Shown one piece after another: positions 1 to 9,049 of a stretch of 64,000 nt of DNA. The stretch's first letter is position 1; each line of letters opens with the position of its first letter. The notes below the pieces were generated by a model, which saw nothing but the letters and a program-made list of their open reading frames with translations, did not search any database and was not told the origin of the DNA. Origin of the DNA: an uncultured Flavobacteriaceae bacterium (lineage in GTDB: Bacteria; Bacteroidota; Bacteroidia; Flavobacteriales; Flavobacteriaceae); assembly GCA_905181625.1 (NCBI GenBank), contig CAJIYJ010000003.1, positions 370,001-434,000 of the forward strand, in the 5' to 3' direction. Position numbers and translations under genes: made by a program.

Positions 1-960
1 AGCATCAAAAGTTTCACTGTGAGTCACTCTAGTAAGGTTTTTACCGTCTAAATCAATCATATATAGATTGAATGGAAACCCTCGTTCGGATTCAAAATTA
101 GATGAAAAAAGAATTTTTTCACCAGATGGATGAAATACAGGACTCCAATTAGCATTTCCTAAATCGGTTAATTGTCTAAGGTTTCCCCCATCTGAGTCAC
201 AAATATATAGTTCCATTTCTGTAGGTTGAACTAATCCTTGGTCTAATAAATCTTGATATTCTTTAATTTGTTCTTCAGATTTAGGTCTTGAAGATCTAAA
301 TATAATTTTAGATCCGTCTGGTGAAAAGAATGCACCACCGTCGTAACCTAAATCGAACGTTATTTGTTTGACATTTGACCCATCAATATTCATTGTATAT
401 AAGTCAATATCTCCGTTTCTTGTAGAAGTAAACACTATTTTATCTCCTAAAGGAGATACCGTAGCCTCTGCGTCATAACCTTTTTCATCTGTTAGTTGGT
501 TGATAATGTTACCATCTAAATCAGAAATAAATATATCGAATGAGTCATAGATTGGCCATACATATTTGCCTTCCTTTCTAAGTGGAACTTCAGGACAATT
601 ATCATCTTTTAAATGAGTAGAAGCATAAATTATATGTTTGTTGTCTGGTAAAAAATATGAACAGGTAGTTCTTCCTTTTCCAGTACTAACCATATTAGGT
701 TTAGAGTCATCAAAAGTATCATCAGAATTCATTATAAACATTTGATCACATCCAACACCCCAGTCACTATTGTTCGATTGAAACACTAATTTTTCATCAT
801 CAAAACTCCAATAAGCTTCAGCGTTATCACCACCAAAAGTAACTTGTCTTATAGATTTAAAATTAGACTCATCTTCATATATTAAGTTTGATTTTTGTTT
901 GTCTTCAGACTTACAAGAAATAAATGAAATAGTAATTAAAAAAATAAATAGATGTTTCAT
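1..960 (-). CDS. TolB/PD40-type beta-propeller lipoprotein (partial, C-terminus beyond window)
   Basis: The reverse strand is open from an ATG at 960 to the left edge of the window, so the C-terminus is missing. The first residues form a short hydrophobic leader ending in a lipobox-like I-S-C (MKHLFIFLITISFISC), which predicts an outer-membrane or periplasmic lipoprotein. The body contains repeated blades of the WD40-like PD40 type, for example 'VSPLGDKIVFTSTRNGDIDL' and 'FSPDGSKIIFRSSR', with the recurrent 'DGSN/DGGN...QIT/QLT' turn seen in TolB-family propellers. Such proteins usually bind partners or ligands, or form the propeller part of a peptidase. No catalytic domain is visible in the part present. 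It is divergent from the M28 peptidase at 992, with only 31 bp between the starts. Confidence 0.8.
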   Translation of the reverse strand, partial: MKHLFIFLITISFISCKSEDKQKSNLIYEDESNFKSIRQVTFGGDNAEAYWSFDDEKLVFQSNNSDWGVGCDQMFIMNSDDTFDDSKPNMVSTGKGRTTCSYFLPDNKHIIYASTHLKDDNCPEVPLRKEGKYVWPIYDSFDIFISDLDGNIINQLTDEKGYDAEATVSPLGDKIVFTSTRNGDIDLYTMNIDGSNVKQITFDLGYDGGAFFSPDGSKIIFRSSRPKSEEQIKEYQDLLDQGLVQPTEMELYICDSDGGNLRQLTDLGNANWSPVFHPSGEKILFSSNFESERGFPFNLYMIDLDGKNLTRVTHSETFDA

Positions 961-991
961 TAACTAAAAGCTTTGTATTTTAGGCTAAAAT

Positions 992-2224
992 ATGCAAATT
1001 ATGAGATTATCATCGTTATTATTTTTTTTAATTTTTACTCTGTCTTGTTCAACTAATTCTGTGTACAAAAACAATATTATTTTTGATGTAGAGTATTTGT
1101 CTTCAGATGAATTAGAAGGACGAAGTACTGGTAGTAAAGGAGAAGAGCTAGCAGCTAACTATATTGAAAAAAGATTTAAAGAACTGAATGTTGAGCCAAT
1201 AGGTGAAAACGGTTATTTTCAGGAATTTTCATTTAAGCAAAAATCTCACCCTCATGACACAATTTCTACTAGCGATTCAATTCAAGAAAATTCTATAACT
1301 GGGAAAAATGTAATTGGTTTTATTGATAATAAATCAATTAATACTATAGTTGTTGGAGCTCATTATGATCACTTAGGTTTTGGAGGAGAAGGTTCTTTAT
1401 ATAGAAGTGATAGTTTGAAAATTCATAATGGAGCAGATGATAATGCAAGTGGTGTCTCTTTAATGTTAGATTTAGCGGCAAAGTTAAAGGACAATAACAA
1501 TAATAATTATATGTTTATTGCTTTTTCAGGAGAAGAGCTTGGCCTTTTGGGATCAAATTTTTTCGTTAAAAATCCAACTATTGATATTAAATCAATTAAT
1601 TATATGATTAATATGGATATGGTAGGTAGATTGAATAATGAAAACACCTTAGCCGTTTATGGTTTAGGAACTTCGCCGATATTTAAACAAACGATAAAAT
1701 CTAATAATAAAAATTTTAAAATTATAGAAAATGAATCTGGAGTTGGACCTTCTGACCATACTTCATTTTATTTAAATGACATTCCTGTTTTACATTTTTT
1801 TACTGGCCAACATTCAGACTATCATAAGCCAAGTGATGATTCTGAATTATTGAACTATGAAGGTATAAACTTAATCTCTGACTTTATTTATTCTATTATT
1901 TCAGACCTTAATGACAATGGTAAACTTCCATTTAGAGAAACTAAAAATGAAAGTCAAGAAACCCCCCGGTTTAAAGTTTCACTTGGAGTGATTCCAGATT
2001 ATTTATATGATGGAAAAGGCATGAGAATTGATGGTGTGTCTAAAGGAAAACCTGCAGAAAAAGCTGGTTTTCAAAAAGGAGATATCGTAATTAAATTAGG
2101 AGATGAAGAAGTTACTGATATGATGTCTTACATGAAGGCTTTGTCAAAATTCGAAAATGGTGACAAGGTCGACGTTCAAATTAGTCGTAAAAATGAACTT
2201 TCGATTAAAAAGGTCACTTTTTAA
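992..2224 (+). CDS. M28-family zinc aminopeptidase lipoprotein with C-terminal PDZ domain
   Basis: The 410-residue protein has a lipoprotein leader (LIFTLSCS). The M28 metallopeptidase core carries the expected zinc ligands in order: AHYDHLG near residue 124, GADDNASG near 147, the EELGLLGS catalytic glutamate near 180, MDMVGR near 208, and a histidine in the QHSDYHKPSDD stretch near 272-276. Residues about 330-405 form a PDZ-like domain ('GVSKGKPAEKAGFQKGDIVI'). The family removes N-terminal residues from peptides. Location is probably periplasmic or outer-membrane. ATGs at 992 and 1001 are both possible starts; both precede the leader. It is not obviously co-transcribed with the next gene (65 bp gap). 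Confidence 0.88.
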   Translation: MQIMRLSSLLFFLIFTLSCSTNSVYKNNIIFDVEYLSSDELEGRSTGSKGEELAANYIEKRFKELNVEPIGENGYFQEFSFKQKSHPHDTISTSDSIQENSITGKNVIGFIDNKSINTIVVGAHYDHLGFGGEGSLYRSDSLKIHNGADDNASGVSLMLDLAAKLKDNNNNNYMFIAFSGEELGLLGSNFFVKNPTIDIKSINYMINMDMVGRLNNENTLAVYGLGTSPIFKQTIKSNNKNFKIIENESGVGPSDHTSFYLNDIPVLHFFTGQHSDYHKPSDDSELLNYEGINLISDFIYSIISDLNDNGKLPFRETKNESQETPRFKVSLGVIPDYLYDGKGMRIDGVSKGKPAEKAGFQKGDIVIKLGDEEVTDMMSYMKALSKFENGDKVDVQISRKNELSIKKVTF

Positions 2225-2289
2225 AGCTAAAAAATTCTAACAATATTATAATTAGTGATGTTTAAAACTTAAGTCATTATATTTAAGTT

Positions 2290-4485
2290 ATGAAGCAGCT
2301 AATTATTTTATTAATTATTTTCAATCTACTATCCTGTTCTAATAGACAAGTTAATTTAGACTCTAATTCTTTGTCAGAATATACAATTGTGTCTGATAAT
2401 AGAGCAGTAGCTGACACATTAAATGTTTACTTCAAAAAAGCTCTTGGAGTTGAATTGCCAATTGCTTCTGATATAAAAGGAAATAAAAAGTATATCCATT
2501 TAAAAAATAATTCAGATTTTTTGACTGATTATATGTCTTTAAGTTTCTCAGAATATTCGATTACTGTTCAAGGAAATAACAGTAAAATGTTAAGTTATGG
2601 TGTTTATGAGTTTCTTGAAAATTTTCTAGGGGTCAGGTGGTATTCCACAGACTTAACAGTTGTACCTGAGATTACCAGTTTTAATATTCCTTTAGATAAA
2701 GAAATTATTTATAAACCATCAGTTACTACTAGAACAGTTCATTCTAGACTTTTTTATAAAGATTCGTCATTTGCTGATAAACTAAAAGTGAGCAACGAAG
2801 CGTTCCCTAACTATGTTCCTAACGCTAGAGTTCATACTTTTCATAGGTTTATTCCCTATGATAAATTTTACGACAATCATCCAGAATATTATGCGCTAAG
2901 AAATGGAAAACGTCTTGCTACCCAGCTTTGTTTAACGAATGAAAAAGTATTAGAGATAGTCAAAGATAGTGTAGCATCTTTTTTTAAAAAGCATGATTTA
3001 TCCACGGTGATTTCTGTTAGTCAAGATGATAACACTCAATATTGTATGTGTGATAGTTGTTCTGAAATTCACGAAAGAGAAGGAAGTCCAGCAGGCTCTA
3101 TGATTTATTTTGTAAATCAAATTGCTAAATCTTTTCCTAACAAAACCATTTCAACACTTGCCTATCAATACACTAGAAAACCACCAATAACAAGGCCAGA
3201 GAGTAATGTTCTAATAACTTTATGTTCTATTGAATGTGATAGAAGTGTTCCAATTGATGAAGGTTGTAAAGATTTTCAAAAAGATCTTCAAGGCTGGTCA
3301 AAACTTACGCAAAACATAAGAATATGGGATTACACAACTCAGTTTACTAATTTTTTAGCACCATTTCCTAATTGGGCTACAATAAAACCTAATATTAATT
3401 TATTTGTTAATAATAACGCTAAGTGGATTTTTGAACAACATAGCAATAACCCTAGCGAATTATTTGAATTAAGAAGTTATTTGATGGCCAAACTATTGTG
3501 GAATCCAGATTTAGATTCGGATATAATTATAAAAGATTTTACTAATGGTTACTATGGTTCAGGTGGCATTTTTATTGCTAAATATATTGAAGAAATTCAA
3601 TTTCAATTAAATGAAGCAAAACCTTTTTATCTGTTTTTGTATGGAGATCCTTCCCAAGCTTTTGACACTTATTTAAGTCCAGAAAATTTAAATTATTATG
3701 ACAGTTTATTTAAAGAGGCCTTAGCTAGCGTTCCAAAACAATCGGGATATTATAATAGAATCGAAAGAGCAAGACTGTCAATTGATTACGCAATATTGGA
3801 AGCTTACAGGAAGAATTTTTCAAAACAATATCCTTTGAAGCGTACTAAAAATAAAGTCACTATGATTAATCCTAATGTGTTAGAAAGGCTTAATGATTTT
3901 GATCATGTGACTAATAAAAATGATATTATTTTAATGAATGAAATGGGTTTTACAGTTGATCAGTATGTGATTAATTATCAAAATGCATTGAAACTAGCTA
4001 GTAAAAATAATTTGGCTAGCGATAAAAAAGTTTCTCTATTAACTAATCCTAAAAAATATGCTAATGAAGATCCTCAAGTATTGACTGATGGAGCTTTAGG
4101 GGGTAATAGTTTTTATTCAAATTGGCTAGGTTTTGAGGGGAATGATTTGGATGCTATTATTGATTTGGATTCAATTCAAGTAATTAACAACTTGAGCCTC
4201 AACTTCCTTCAAGTAACTAATCATATAGTTTTTTATCCTTTACAGGTTCAATTTGAAATTTCAAGGGATAGTGTTAGTTGGAAAAGTTTTCCAATAATTT
4301 TAAATGAGTTATCACTTAGCCCTAAAAGTAAAGTCAATGATATCCAAACCTTTTCCCAAGTTGTTAATAAAGAAAAGGCTCGTTATATTAGAGTTATAGG
4401 TAGTAACATTGAAAAAGCCCCGCTTTGGCATCATGGAGCAGATTTACCTTCATGGATTTTTGCGGATGAATTAATAGTTGAATAA
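2290..4485 (+). CDS. DUF4838 lipoprotein with C-terminal F5/8-type C (discoidin-like) domain
   Basis: The 731-residue protein begins with a lipoprotein leader (FNLLSCS). Residues about 30-115 resemble the alpha/beta accessory domain found before GH20/GH67-like barrels. The following 300 residues match the DUF4838 pattern ('HTFHRFIPYDKFYDNHPEYY', then 'QLCLTNEKV' and a CxxC-containing 'YCMCDSCSEIH'). The last 130 residues look like an F5/8-type C carbohydrate-binding module ('VLTDGALGG...WLGFEGND'). DUF4838 proteins are common in Bacteroidota polysaccharide-use loci and are thought to be glycoside-hydrolase-like, but the reaction is not established, so I call no substrate. It ends 8 bp before glpK and may share a transcript with the glycerol genes. 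Confidence 0.8.
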   Translation: MKQLIILLIIFNLLSCSNRQVNLDSNSLSEYTIVSDNRAVADTLNVYFKKALGVELPIASDIKGNKKYIHLKNNSDFLTDYMSLSFSEYSITVQGNNSKMLSYGVYEFLENFLGVRWYSTDLTVVPEITSFNIPLDKEIIYKPSVTTRTVHSRLFYKDSSFADKLKVSNEAFPNYVPNARVHTFHRFIPYDKFYDNHPEYYALRNGKRLATQLCLTNEKVLEIVKDSVASFFKKHDLSTVISVSQDDNTQYCMCDSCSEIHEREGSPAGSMIYFVNQIAKSFPNKTISTLAYQYTRKPPITRPESNVLITLCSIECDRSVPIDEGCKDFQKDLQGWSKLTQNIRIWDYTTQFTNFLAPFPNWATIKPNINLFVNNNAKWIFEQHSNNPSELFELRSYLMAKLLWNPDLDSDIIIKDFTNGYYGSGGIFIAKYIEEIQFQLNEAKPFYLFLYGDPSQAFDTYLSPENLNYYDSLFKEALASVPKQSGYYNRIERARLSIDYAILEAYRKNFSKQYPLKRTKNKVTMINPNVLERLNDFDHVTNKNDIILMNEMGFTVDQYVINYQNALKLASKNNLASDKKVSLLTNPKKYANEDPQVLTDGALGGNSFYSNWLGFEGNDLDAIIDLDSIQVINNLSLNFLQVTNHIVFYPLQVQFEISRDSVSWKSFPIILNELSLSPKSKVNDIQTFSQVVNKEKARYIRVIGSNIEKAPLWHHGADLPSWIFADELIVE

Positions 4486-4493
4486 TTTAAATT

Positions 4494-5969
4494 ATGAAAA
4501 AATACATTCTTGCCATTGACGCAGGTACTACTAGCTCAAGAGCTATTTTATTTGACAAGAAAGGAATTCAGGTGGCAACATCACAATTTGAGTTTACACA
4601 AATCTTTCCAAAAGAATCTTGGGTTGAACATAATCCAATAGAAATTTGGGAAACTCAATTAAAGGCGATAAAAGATGTTGTAAATAAAACAAATATTGAA
4701 CTAGATGAAATAGATTCAATTGGAATTACAAATCAGAGAGAAACTACTGTGATTTGGAATAAAAATACAGGGAAGCCTGTTTATAATGCAATTGTTTGGC
4801 AAGACAGGCGAACTGCTTTTATTTGCGATGAGTTGGATGGTTTAGGAAAAGCAAATGTTTTTTATGACAAAACCGGACTATTACTAGATGCATATTTTTC
4901 AGGTACTAAGATAAAATGGATTTTAGATTCAGACCAAAAGATAAGGCAAGCTGCTGAAAATGGAGAGCTTCTGTTTGGAACTATTGATACGTGGTTGATT
5001 TGGAATTTAACTAGGGGAGCAATACATGCTACTGATTGCTCTAATGCTAGTAGGACTCTTCTTTTTAATATTCATACTTTAAAGTGGGATGATGAATTAA
5101 TGGAAATTTTAAAAATTCCTAATTCACTTCTTCCTGTTGTTTTTGACAGTTCTGAAAAAATTGGTTGCACTCATTCTGATGTTATTGGTAAAGAGATTCC
5201 TATATGTGGAATAGCTGGAGATCAGCAAGCGGCATTATTTGGGCAAATGTGCATAGAGCCAGGTGATGTTAAGAACACTTATGGAACAGGCTGTTTTTGC
5301 ATGATGAATACAGGGAACAAGCCAGTTAAATCTAATAACAGAATGTTAACAACAATTGGATGGAAAATTGGGAATGATACGGTTTATGCGTTGGAAGGGA
5401 GTGTGTTTATTGCAGGTGCGTTAGTTCAGTGGTTAAGAGATCAATTAAATATAATTAATAACGCTTCTGAAATTGAGGATTTAGCAAAGACTGTTGATAA
5501 TAATGGAGGGGTCACTTTTATTTCTGCGCTTTCTGGGTTAGGGGCTCCTTATTGGAATCCTAATGCTACAGGTGCAATAATGGGTATTACGCGTGGAACT
5601 AAAAAAGGACACATTGCTAGAGCTGCTCTAGAAGCAATTGCTTTGAGATCGAGAGAAATTATAATTGAGATGCAAAAAGACTCAGGCAGAACATTTAATA
5701 ATTTAAAAGTAGATGGAGGAGCTAGTAACAATAATCTTTTGATGCAAATTCAATCAAACTTACTACAAGCCAATGTTATTAGACCAAAAATTACTGAGAC
5801 AACAGCTTTAGGAGTAGCTTTTTTTGCTGGTTTAGCATCTGGTTTTTGGGAATCTATTGATGAAATTAAGTCTGTTTGGGAAGTTGAAAAGCAATTTAGT
5901 CCACAAAAAAATAAAAATGATTTATTAGTTATTTCTAATTGGGAAGAACGAATTAAAAAAGTACTATAA
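4494..5969 (+). CDS. glpK: Glycerol kinase
   Basis: This 491-residue protein of the FGGY kinase family phosphorylates glycerol with ATP to sn-glycerol-3-phosphate in the cytoplasm. The N-terminal phosphate-binding motif AIDAGTTSSRAILFD, the substrate motif GITNQRETTVIWN, WQDRR, the GIAGDQQAALFGQ segment (near residue 240) and the GTGCF nucleotide-binding loop are all present, and the length is normal for GlpK. It lies directly upstream of glycerol-3-phosphate dehydrogenase (2 bp gap) and the facilitator. This makes a compact uptake-and-oxidation operon and makes glycerol the specific substrate within the FGGY family. Confidence 0.96.
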   Translation: MKKYILAIDAGTTSSRAILFDKKGIQVATSQFEFTQIFPKESWVEHNPIEIWETQLKAIKDVVNKTNIELDEIDSIGITNQRETTVIWNKNTGKPVYNAIVWQDRRTAFICDELDGLGKANVFYDKTGLLLDAYFSGTKIKWILDSDQKIRQAAENGELLFGTIDTWLIWNLTRGAIHATDCSNASRTLLFNIHTLKWDDELMEILKIPNSLLPVVFDSSEKIGCTHSDVIGKEIPICGIAGDQQAALFGQMCIEPGDVKNTYGTGCFCMMNTGNKPVKSNNRMLTTIGWKIGNDTVYALEGSVFIAGALVQWLRDQLNIINNASEIEDLAKTVDNNGGVTFISALSGLGAPYWNPNATGAIMGITRGTKKGHIARAALEAIALRSREIIIEMQKDSGRTFNNLKVDGGASNNNLLMQIQSNLLQANVIRPKITETTALGVAFFAGLASGFWESIDEIKSVWEVEKQFSPQKNKNDLLVISNWEERIKKVL

Positions 5970-5971
5970 AA

Positions 5972-7459
5972 TTGAATAGATCGTCTAACTTAAAATTATT
6001 AAAAATAAATAAATTAACATTTGATTTTATAATAATTGGCGGTGGAGCTACTGGTCTTGGTTGTGCTCTTGATGCATCTTCCAGAGGATATTCTGTAATT
6101 CTTTTAGAAAAATTTGACTTTTGTAAAGGAACCTCTTCTAAAAGCACTAAGCTTGTTCACGGAGGGGTGAGGTACTTAGAAAAGGGACAAATAGGTTTGG
6201 TTTATGAAGCACTTAAAGAACGAGCTATTTTAAAAAAAAATGCTCCTCATTTAGTTAAACAAGTAGGGTTTTTAATTCCAGCTTACAATTTTTTTCTTAA
6301 ATTTTATTATTTTTTGGGATTAAAATTTTATCATTTTATATCTGGAAGTTTAAGTTTTGACAAACCCCAAATGGTAAATAAAGAAGCCGCTTTAAAAATT
6401 GTTCCAAATGTTAATGAGAATCTGTTAAAAGGAGGTGTTGTTTTTTTTGATGGACAATTTGATGATTCTAGGATGGGAATAGATATAGCTCTAAGCGCAG
6501 ATGCAAATAAAGCCTTGTTGTTTAATTATATGTCAGTAGAATCATTAATTAAAGAAAATAGTAAAATCAAAGGAGTAGTAGTTGAAGATACTTTGTCAAA
6601 AGATAAATTTTCAATCAATGGAGCAAATGTCATTAATGCTACAGGAGTTTTTTCAAAATCTATAATGAATATGGATTCCTTGAAATTTAAAGCTATTATT
6701 AGACCAAGTCAAGGAATTCATTTAGTAATTGATAAAAAGTTTTTGAACGGAAATATCGGAATACTTGTTCCTAAAACATCTGACGGAAGAGTTCTCTTTG
6801 CGGTCCCATGGCTTGGCCATGTTATTTTAGGCACAACAGATACTTTAGTTAATGAGCCTTCAATCGATCCAATTCCTTCAAATAATGAAATTGACTTTAT
6901 CTTGTATAACGCTCAAAAATACATGTCTCTTAAACCAACAAGAAAAGATGTGAAAAGCGTTTTTGTTGGTTTAAGACCATTAGTTGCAAAAGATTTAAAA
7001 TCTAAGTCAAAAGATATTTCACGAAAACATAAAATAATCATAAGTGATACGGGATTGGTAAGTGTTATTGGAGGTAAATGGACTACTTATAGAAAAATGG
7101 CAGAAAAGGTCATTGATAAATCTATAGATATCTCAGGTTTAGATTTCAAGAAATCTATAACATCAGATTTAAAAATAAGTAATGGTTTGAAAAATATCGA
7201 TTATTCTAAAGATTCTTTGAGTGAAAAATTTTATTTGTCTGAGAATTTAATAATTTATTATATAAGAAATGAAATGGCAATAAATTTAGATGATATTATG
7301 TCACGTCGTTCTCGTTGCTTATTTTTAGACATAAAAGAGAGTGTTTTTATAGCGCCAAAAGTAGTTGATATTATGGCAAAAGAGCTTTCTAAAAATAACG
7401 ATTGGAAGAAAGATCAATTGAAACAATTTTATAAATTAACTAAAATATATTCAATATAA
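5972..7459 (+). CDS. glpD: Glycerol-3-phosphate dehydrogenase, FAD-dependent
   Basis: The 495-residue flavoprotein oxidises sn-glycerol-3-phosphate to dihydroxyacetone phosphate and feeds electrons to the quinone pool at the inner membrane. The FAD-binding motif IIGGGATGLGCA lies near residues 20-31. It is followed by the family-typical KGTSSKSTKLVHGGVRYLE segment, 'GVFFDGQFDDSRM'-like residues and the GGKWTTYRKMAEKV motif. The start is a TTG at 5972, two bases after the glpK stop; no ATG lies near the FAD motif, so the rare start seems real. The C-terminal helical region is present although the protein is a little shorter than the E. coli enzyme. Confidence 0.94.
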   Translation: MNRSSNLKLLKINKLTFDFIIIGGGATGLGCALDASSRGYSVILLEKFDFCKGTSSKSTKLVHGGVRYLEKGQIGLVYEALKERAILKKNAPHLVKQVGFLIPAYNFFLKFYYFLGLKFYHFISGSLSFDKPQMVNKEAALKIVPNVNENLLKGGVVFFDGQFDDSRMGIDIALSADANKALLFNYMSVESLIKENSKIKGVVVEDTLSKDKFSINGANVINATGVFSKSIMNMDSLKFKAIIRPSQGIHLVIDKKFLNGNIGILVPKTSDGRVLFAVPWLGHVILGTTDTLVNEPSIDPIPSNNEIDFILYNAQKYMSLKPTRKDVKSVFVGLRPLVAKDLKSKSKDISRKHKIIISDTGLVSVIGGKWTTYRKMAEKVIDKSIDISGLDFKKSITSDLKISNGLKNIDYSKDSLSEKFYLSENLIIYYIRNEMAINLDDIMSRRSRCLFLDIKESVFIAPKVVDIMAKELSKNNDWKKDQLKQFYKLTKIYSI

Positions 7460-7461
7460 TT

Positions 7462-8196
7462 ATGAGTAGTCTATTAGCTGAATTTTTAGGAACTGCAATT
7501 CTTCTATTATTGGGGATTGGAGTTAACGCCAATACTTCATTGAAAAACACAATTGGAAATAAAGATTCGGGTTGGGTTTTGGTTTCTATGGCTTGGGGAC
7601 TATCAGTTTTTATAGCTGTATTTATTACAGGCCAATTTAGTGGAGCACATTTAAATCCTGCAGTGACTATTGGTTTAGCAGTGACTGGAAAATTTTCGTG
7701 GTCTTTAGTAACTGGTTACCTGTTATCTCAGTTACTAGGTGCGATTTTTGGAAGTTGGCTAGCTTATATAACCTATATTGATCATTATAGGTTAACTAAA
7801 GATGAAGAAACTGTTCGTGGTTCTTTTTGTACAGGACCAGCAATTAGAAATTATAAAAATAATTTTTTCAGTGAATTTGTAGGAACATTTATTTTAGTTT
7901 TTGCTATATTTTTTATAGCGAAACCTAACCTTGAAATTCAAGGCGAGGTTGTGAATTTTGGTATTGGAGCTCTTGATGCTTTACCTGTTGGTATAGTCGT
8001 TTGGGTGATTGGTATGACCCTTGGAGGGACTACAGGATTTGCTATCAACCCTGCAAGAGATTTTGGTCCAAGGTTAATGTATTCTTTTCTTCCCAGAAAA
8101 AACAAAAAACCTGATTGGAGCTATAGTTGGATTCCAGTCTTGGGACCTATAGCTGGAGGTGTCTCAGCCGGTCTTTTATTTAATATTTTAATTTAA
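7462..8196 (+). CDS. glpF: Glycerol uptake facilitator (MIP/aquaglyceroporin)
   Basis: The 244-residue inner-membrane channel has the two half-helix NPA motifs of the major intrinsic protein family: GAHLNPAVTIG near residue 65 and GFAINPARDFGPR near 195. The Asp after NPAR is the residue that marks glycerol facilitators rather than water-specific aquaporins. Six hydrophobic segments are visible. The gene starts 2 bp after the glpD stop and completes the uptake, phosphorylation and oxidation set for glycerol. Confidence 0.95.
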   Translation: MSSLLAEFLGTAILLLLGIGVNANTSLKNTIGNKDSGWVLVSMAWGLSVFIAVFITGQFSGAHLNPAVTIGLAVTGKFSWSLVTGYLLSQLLGAIFGSWLAYITYIDHYRLTKDEETVRGSFCTGPAIRNYKNNFFSEFVGTFILVFAIFFIAKPNLEIQGEVVNFGIGALDALPVGIVVWVIGMTLGGTTGFAINPARDFGPRLMYSFLPRKNKKPDWSYSWIPVLGPIAGGVSAGLLFNILI

Positions 8197-8197
8197 T

Positions 8198-8878
8198 ATG
8201 ACAGATAACAAGAAAATACCCTGTGTTGCTGGAGCGACAGGTTTAGTAGGGTTTTGTCTTGTTGACAACCTTATAAAATTATATCCAAAAGTTATTTCTC
8301 TAACGAGAAAAAAAGTTGATTATACATCCAAGAAAATTCATAATATCGTAATTAATTATGATGATTTAAAAAATGAAAATATATTCCAAAATGTAAATCA
8401 TTTATATATTGCTTTAGGGACAACTAGAAAAAAAGCTGGTAGTGCTAAAAACTTTATAAAAGTTGATTATCACTATTGTTTAGATCTAGCGAAGAACGCT
8501 TTAAAAAATGGAGTTGAAAAAATTTCTATAATATCATCAGTTGGTTCAAATCCTAATTCATCGTTGTTATATCCTAGAACAAAAGGCTTAATTGAAAGAG
8601 ATCTTTCAAAACTTAACTTTAGTCATTTAAGTATTATCCGTCCAGGTTTAATACTGGGTGAGAGAAATGAGCGGCGCATTACAGAAAAAATAGCTATATA
8701 CTTATTTACTGTTATCGATTATTTTTTGTTTGGAAATTTAAAAATATATAAAAGCATATTGGCTAATGATATATCAAAAGCTATGATTTATCACCTAATT
8801 AAAGGTGAAAATGGCACGCATGTCTTAGAATATGATCAGCTTATTTTAAACTCTAATAAATTCAATAATCTTAAGTAA
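8198..8878 (+). CDS. Small SDR/NAD(P)-binding oxidoreductase (HTATIP2/YbjT-like)
   Basis: The 226-residue protein has an N-terminal Rossmann nucleotide-binding motif (AGATGLVG) and the atypical short-chain dehydrogenase layout: 'ALGTTRKKAGS' then 'VDYHYCLDLAKNALKNG', a serine-rich strand 'ISIISSVGSN', and a YxxxK catalytic pair in YPRTKG. A RPGLILGER motif follows, as in TIP30/HTATIP2-like and nucleoside-sugar-epimerase-like proteins. The substrate cannot be named. It overlaps the glycerol operon transcript (1 bp after glpF), so it is probably co-expressed, but a glycerol-specific role is only an inference from position. Confidence 0.8.
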   Translation: MTDNKKIPCVAGATGLVGFCLVDNLIKLYPKVISLTRKKVDYTSKKIHNIVINYDDLKNENIFQNVNHLYIALGTTRKKAGSAKNFIKVDYHYCLDLAKNALKNGVEKISIISSVGSNPNSSLLYPRTKGLIERDLSKLNFSHLSIIRPGLILGERNERRITEKIAIYLFTVIDYFLFGNLKIYKSILANDISKAMIYHLIKGENGTHVLEYDQLILNSNKFNNLK

Positions 8879-8908
8879 GTTAATTCATTATCAAAGACTT
8901 TATTTTAC

Positions 8909-8938
8909 TCTCATTTTTTTAAGATTCATAAAATGAGA
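8909..8938 (+). terminator. Possible terminator after the glycerol operon
   Basis: A 9-bp inverted repeat, TCTCATTTT at 8909-8917 and AAAATGAGA at 8930-8938, with a 12-nt loop lies 30 bp after the last gene of the glycerol run and is followed by a short T-rich stretch. The stem is A+T-rich and the T-run is interrupted, so this is only a plausible intrinsic terminator. Confidence 0.4.
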
Positions 8939-9049
8939 ATATTTTTAGTTGAAAAAGGAAAATTATAATTAAATTTAAACTTCAATTATTTTTGATATGT
9001 TTTGTAAATTTTTTATAAAACATTCTCAAATGAATATTATATTTAAATC

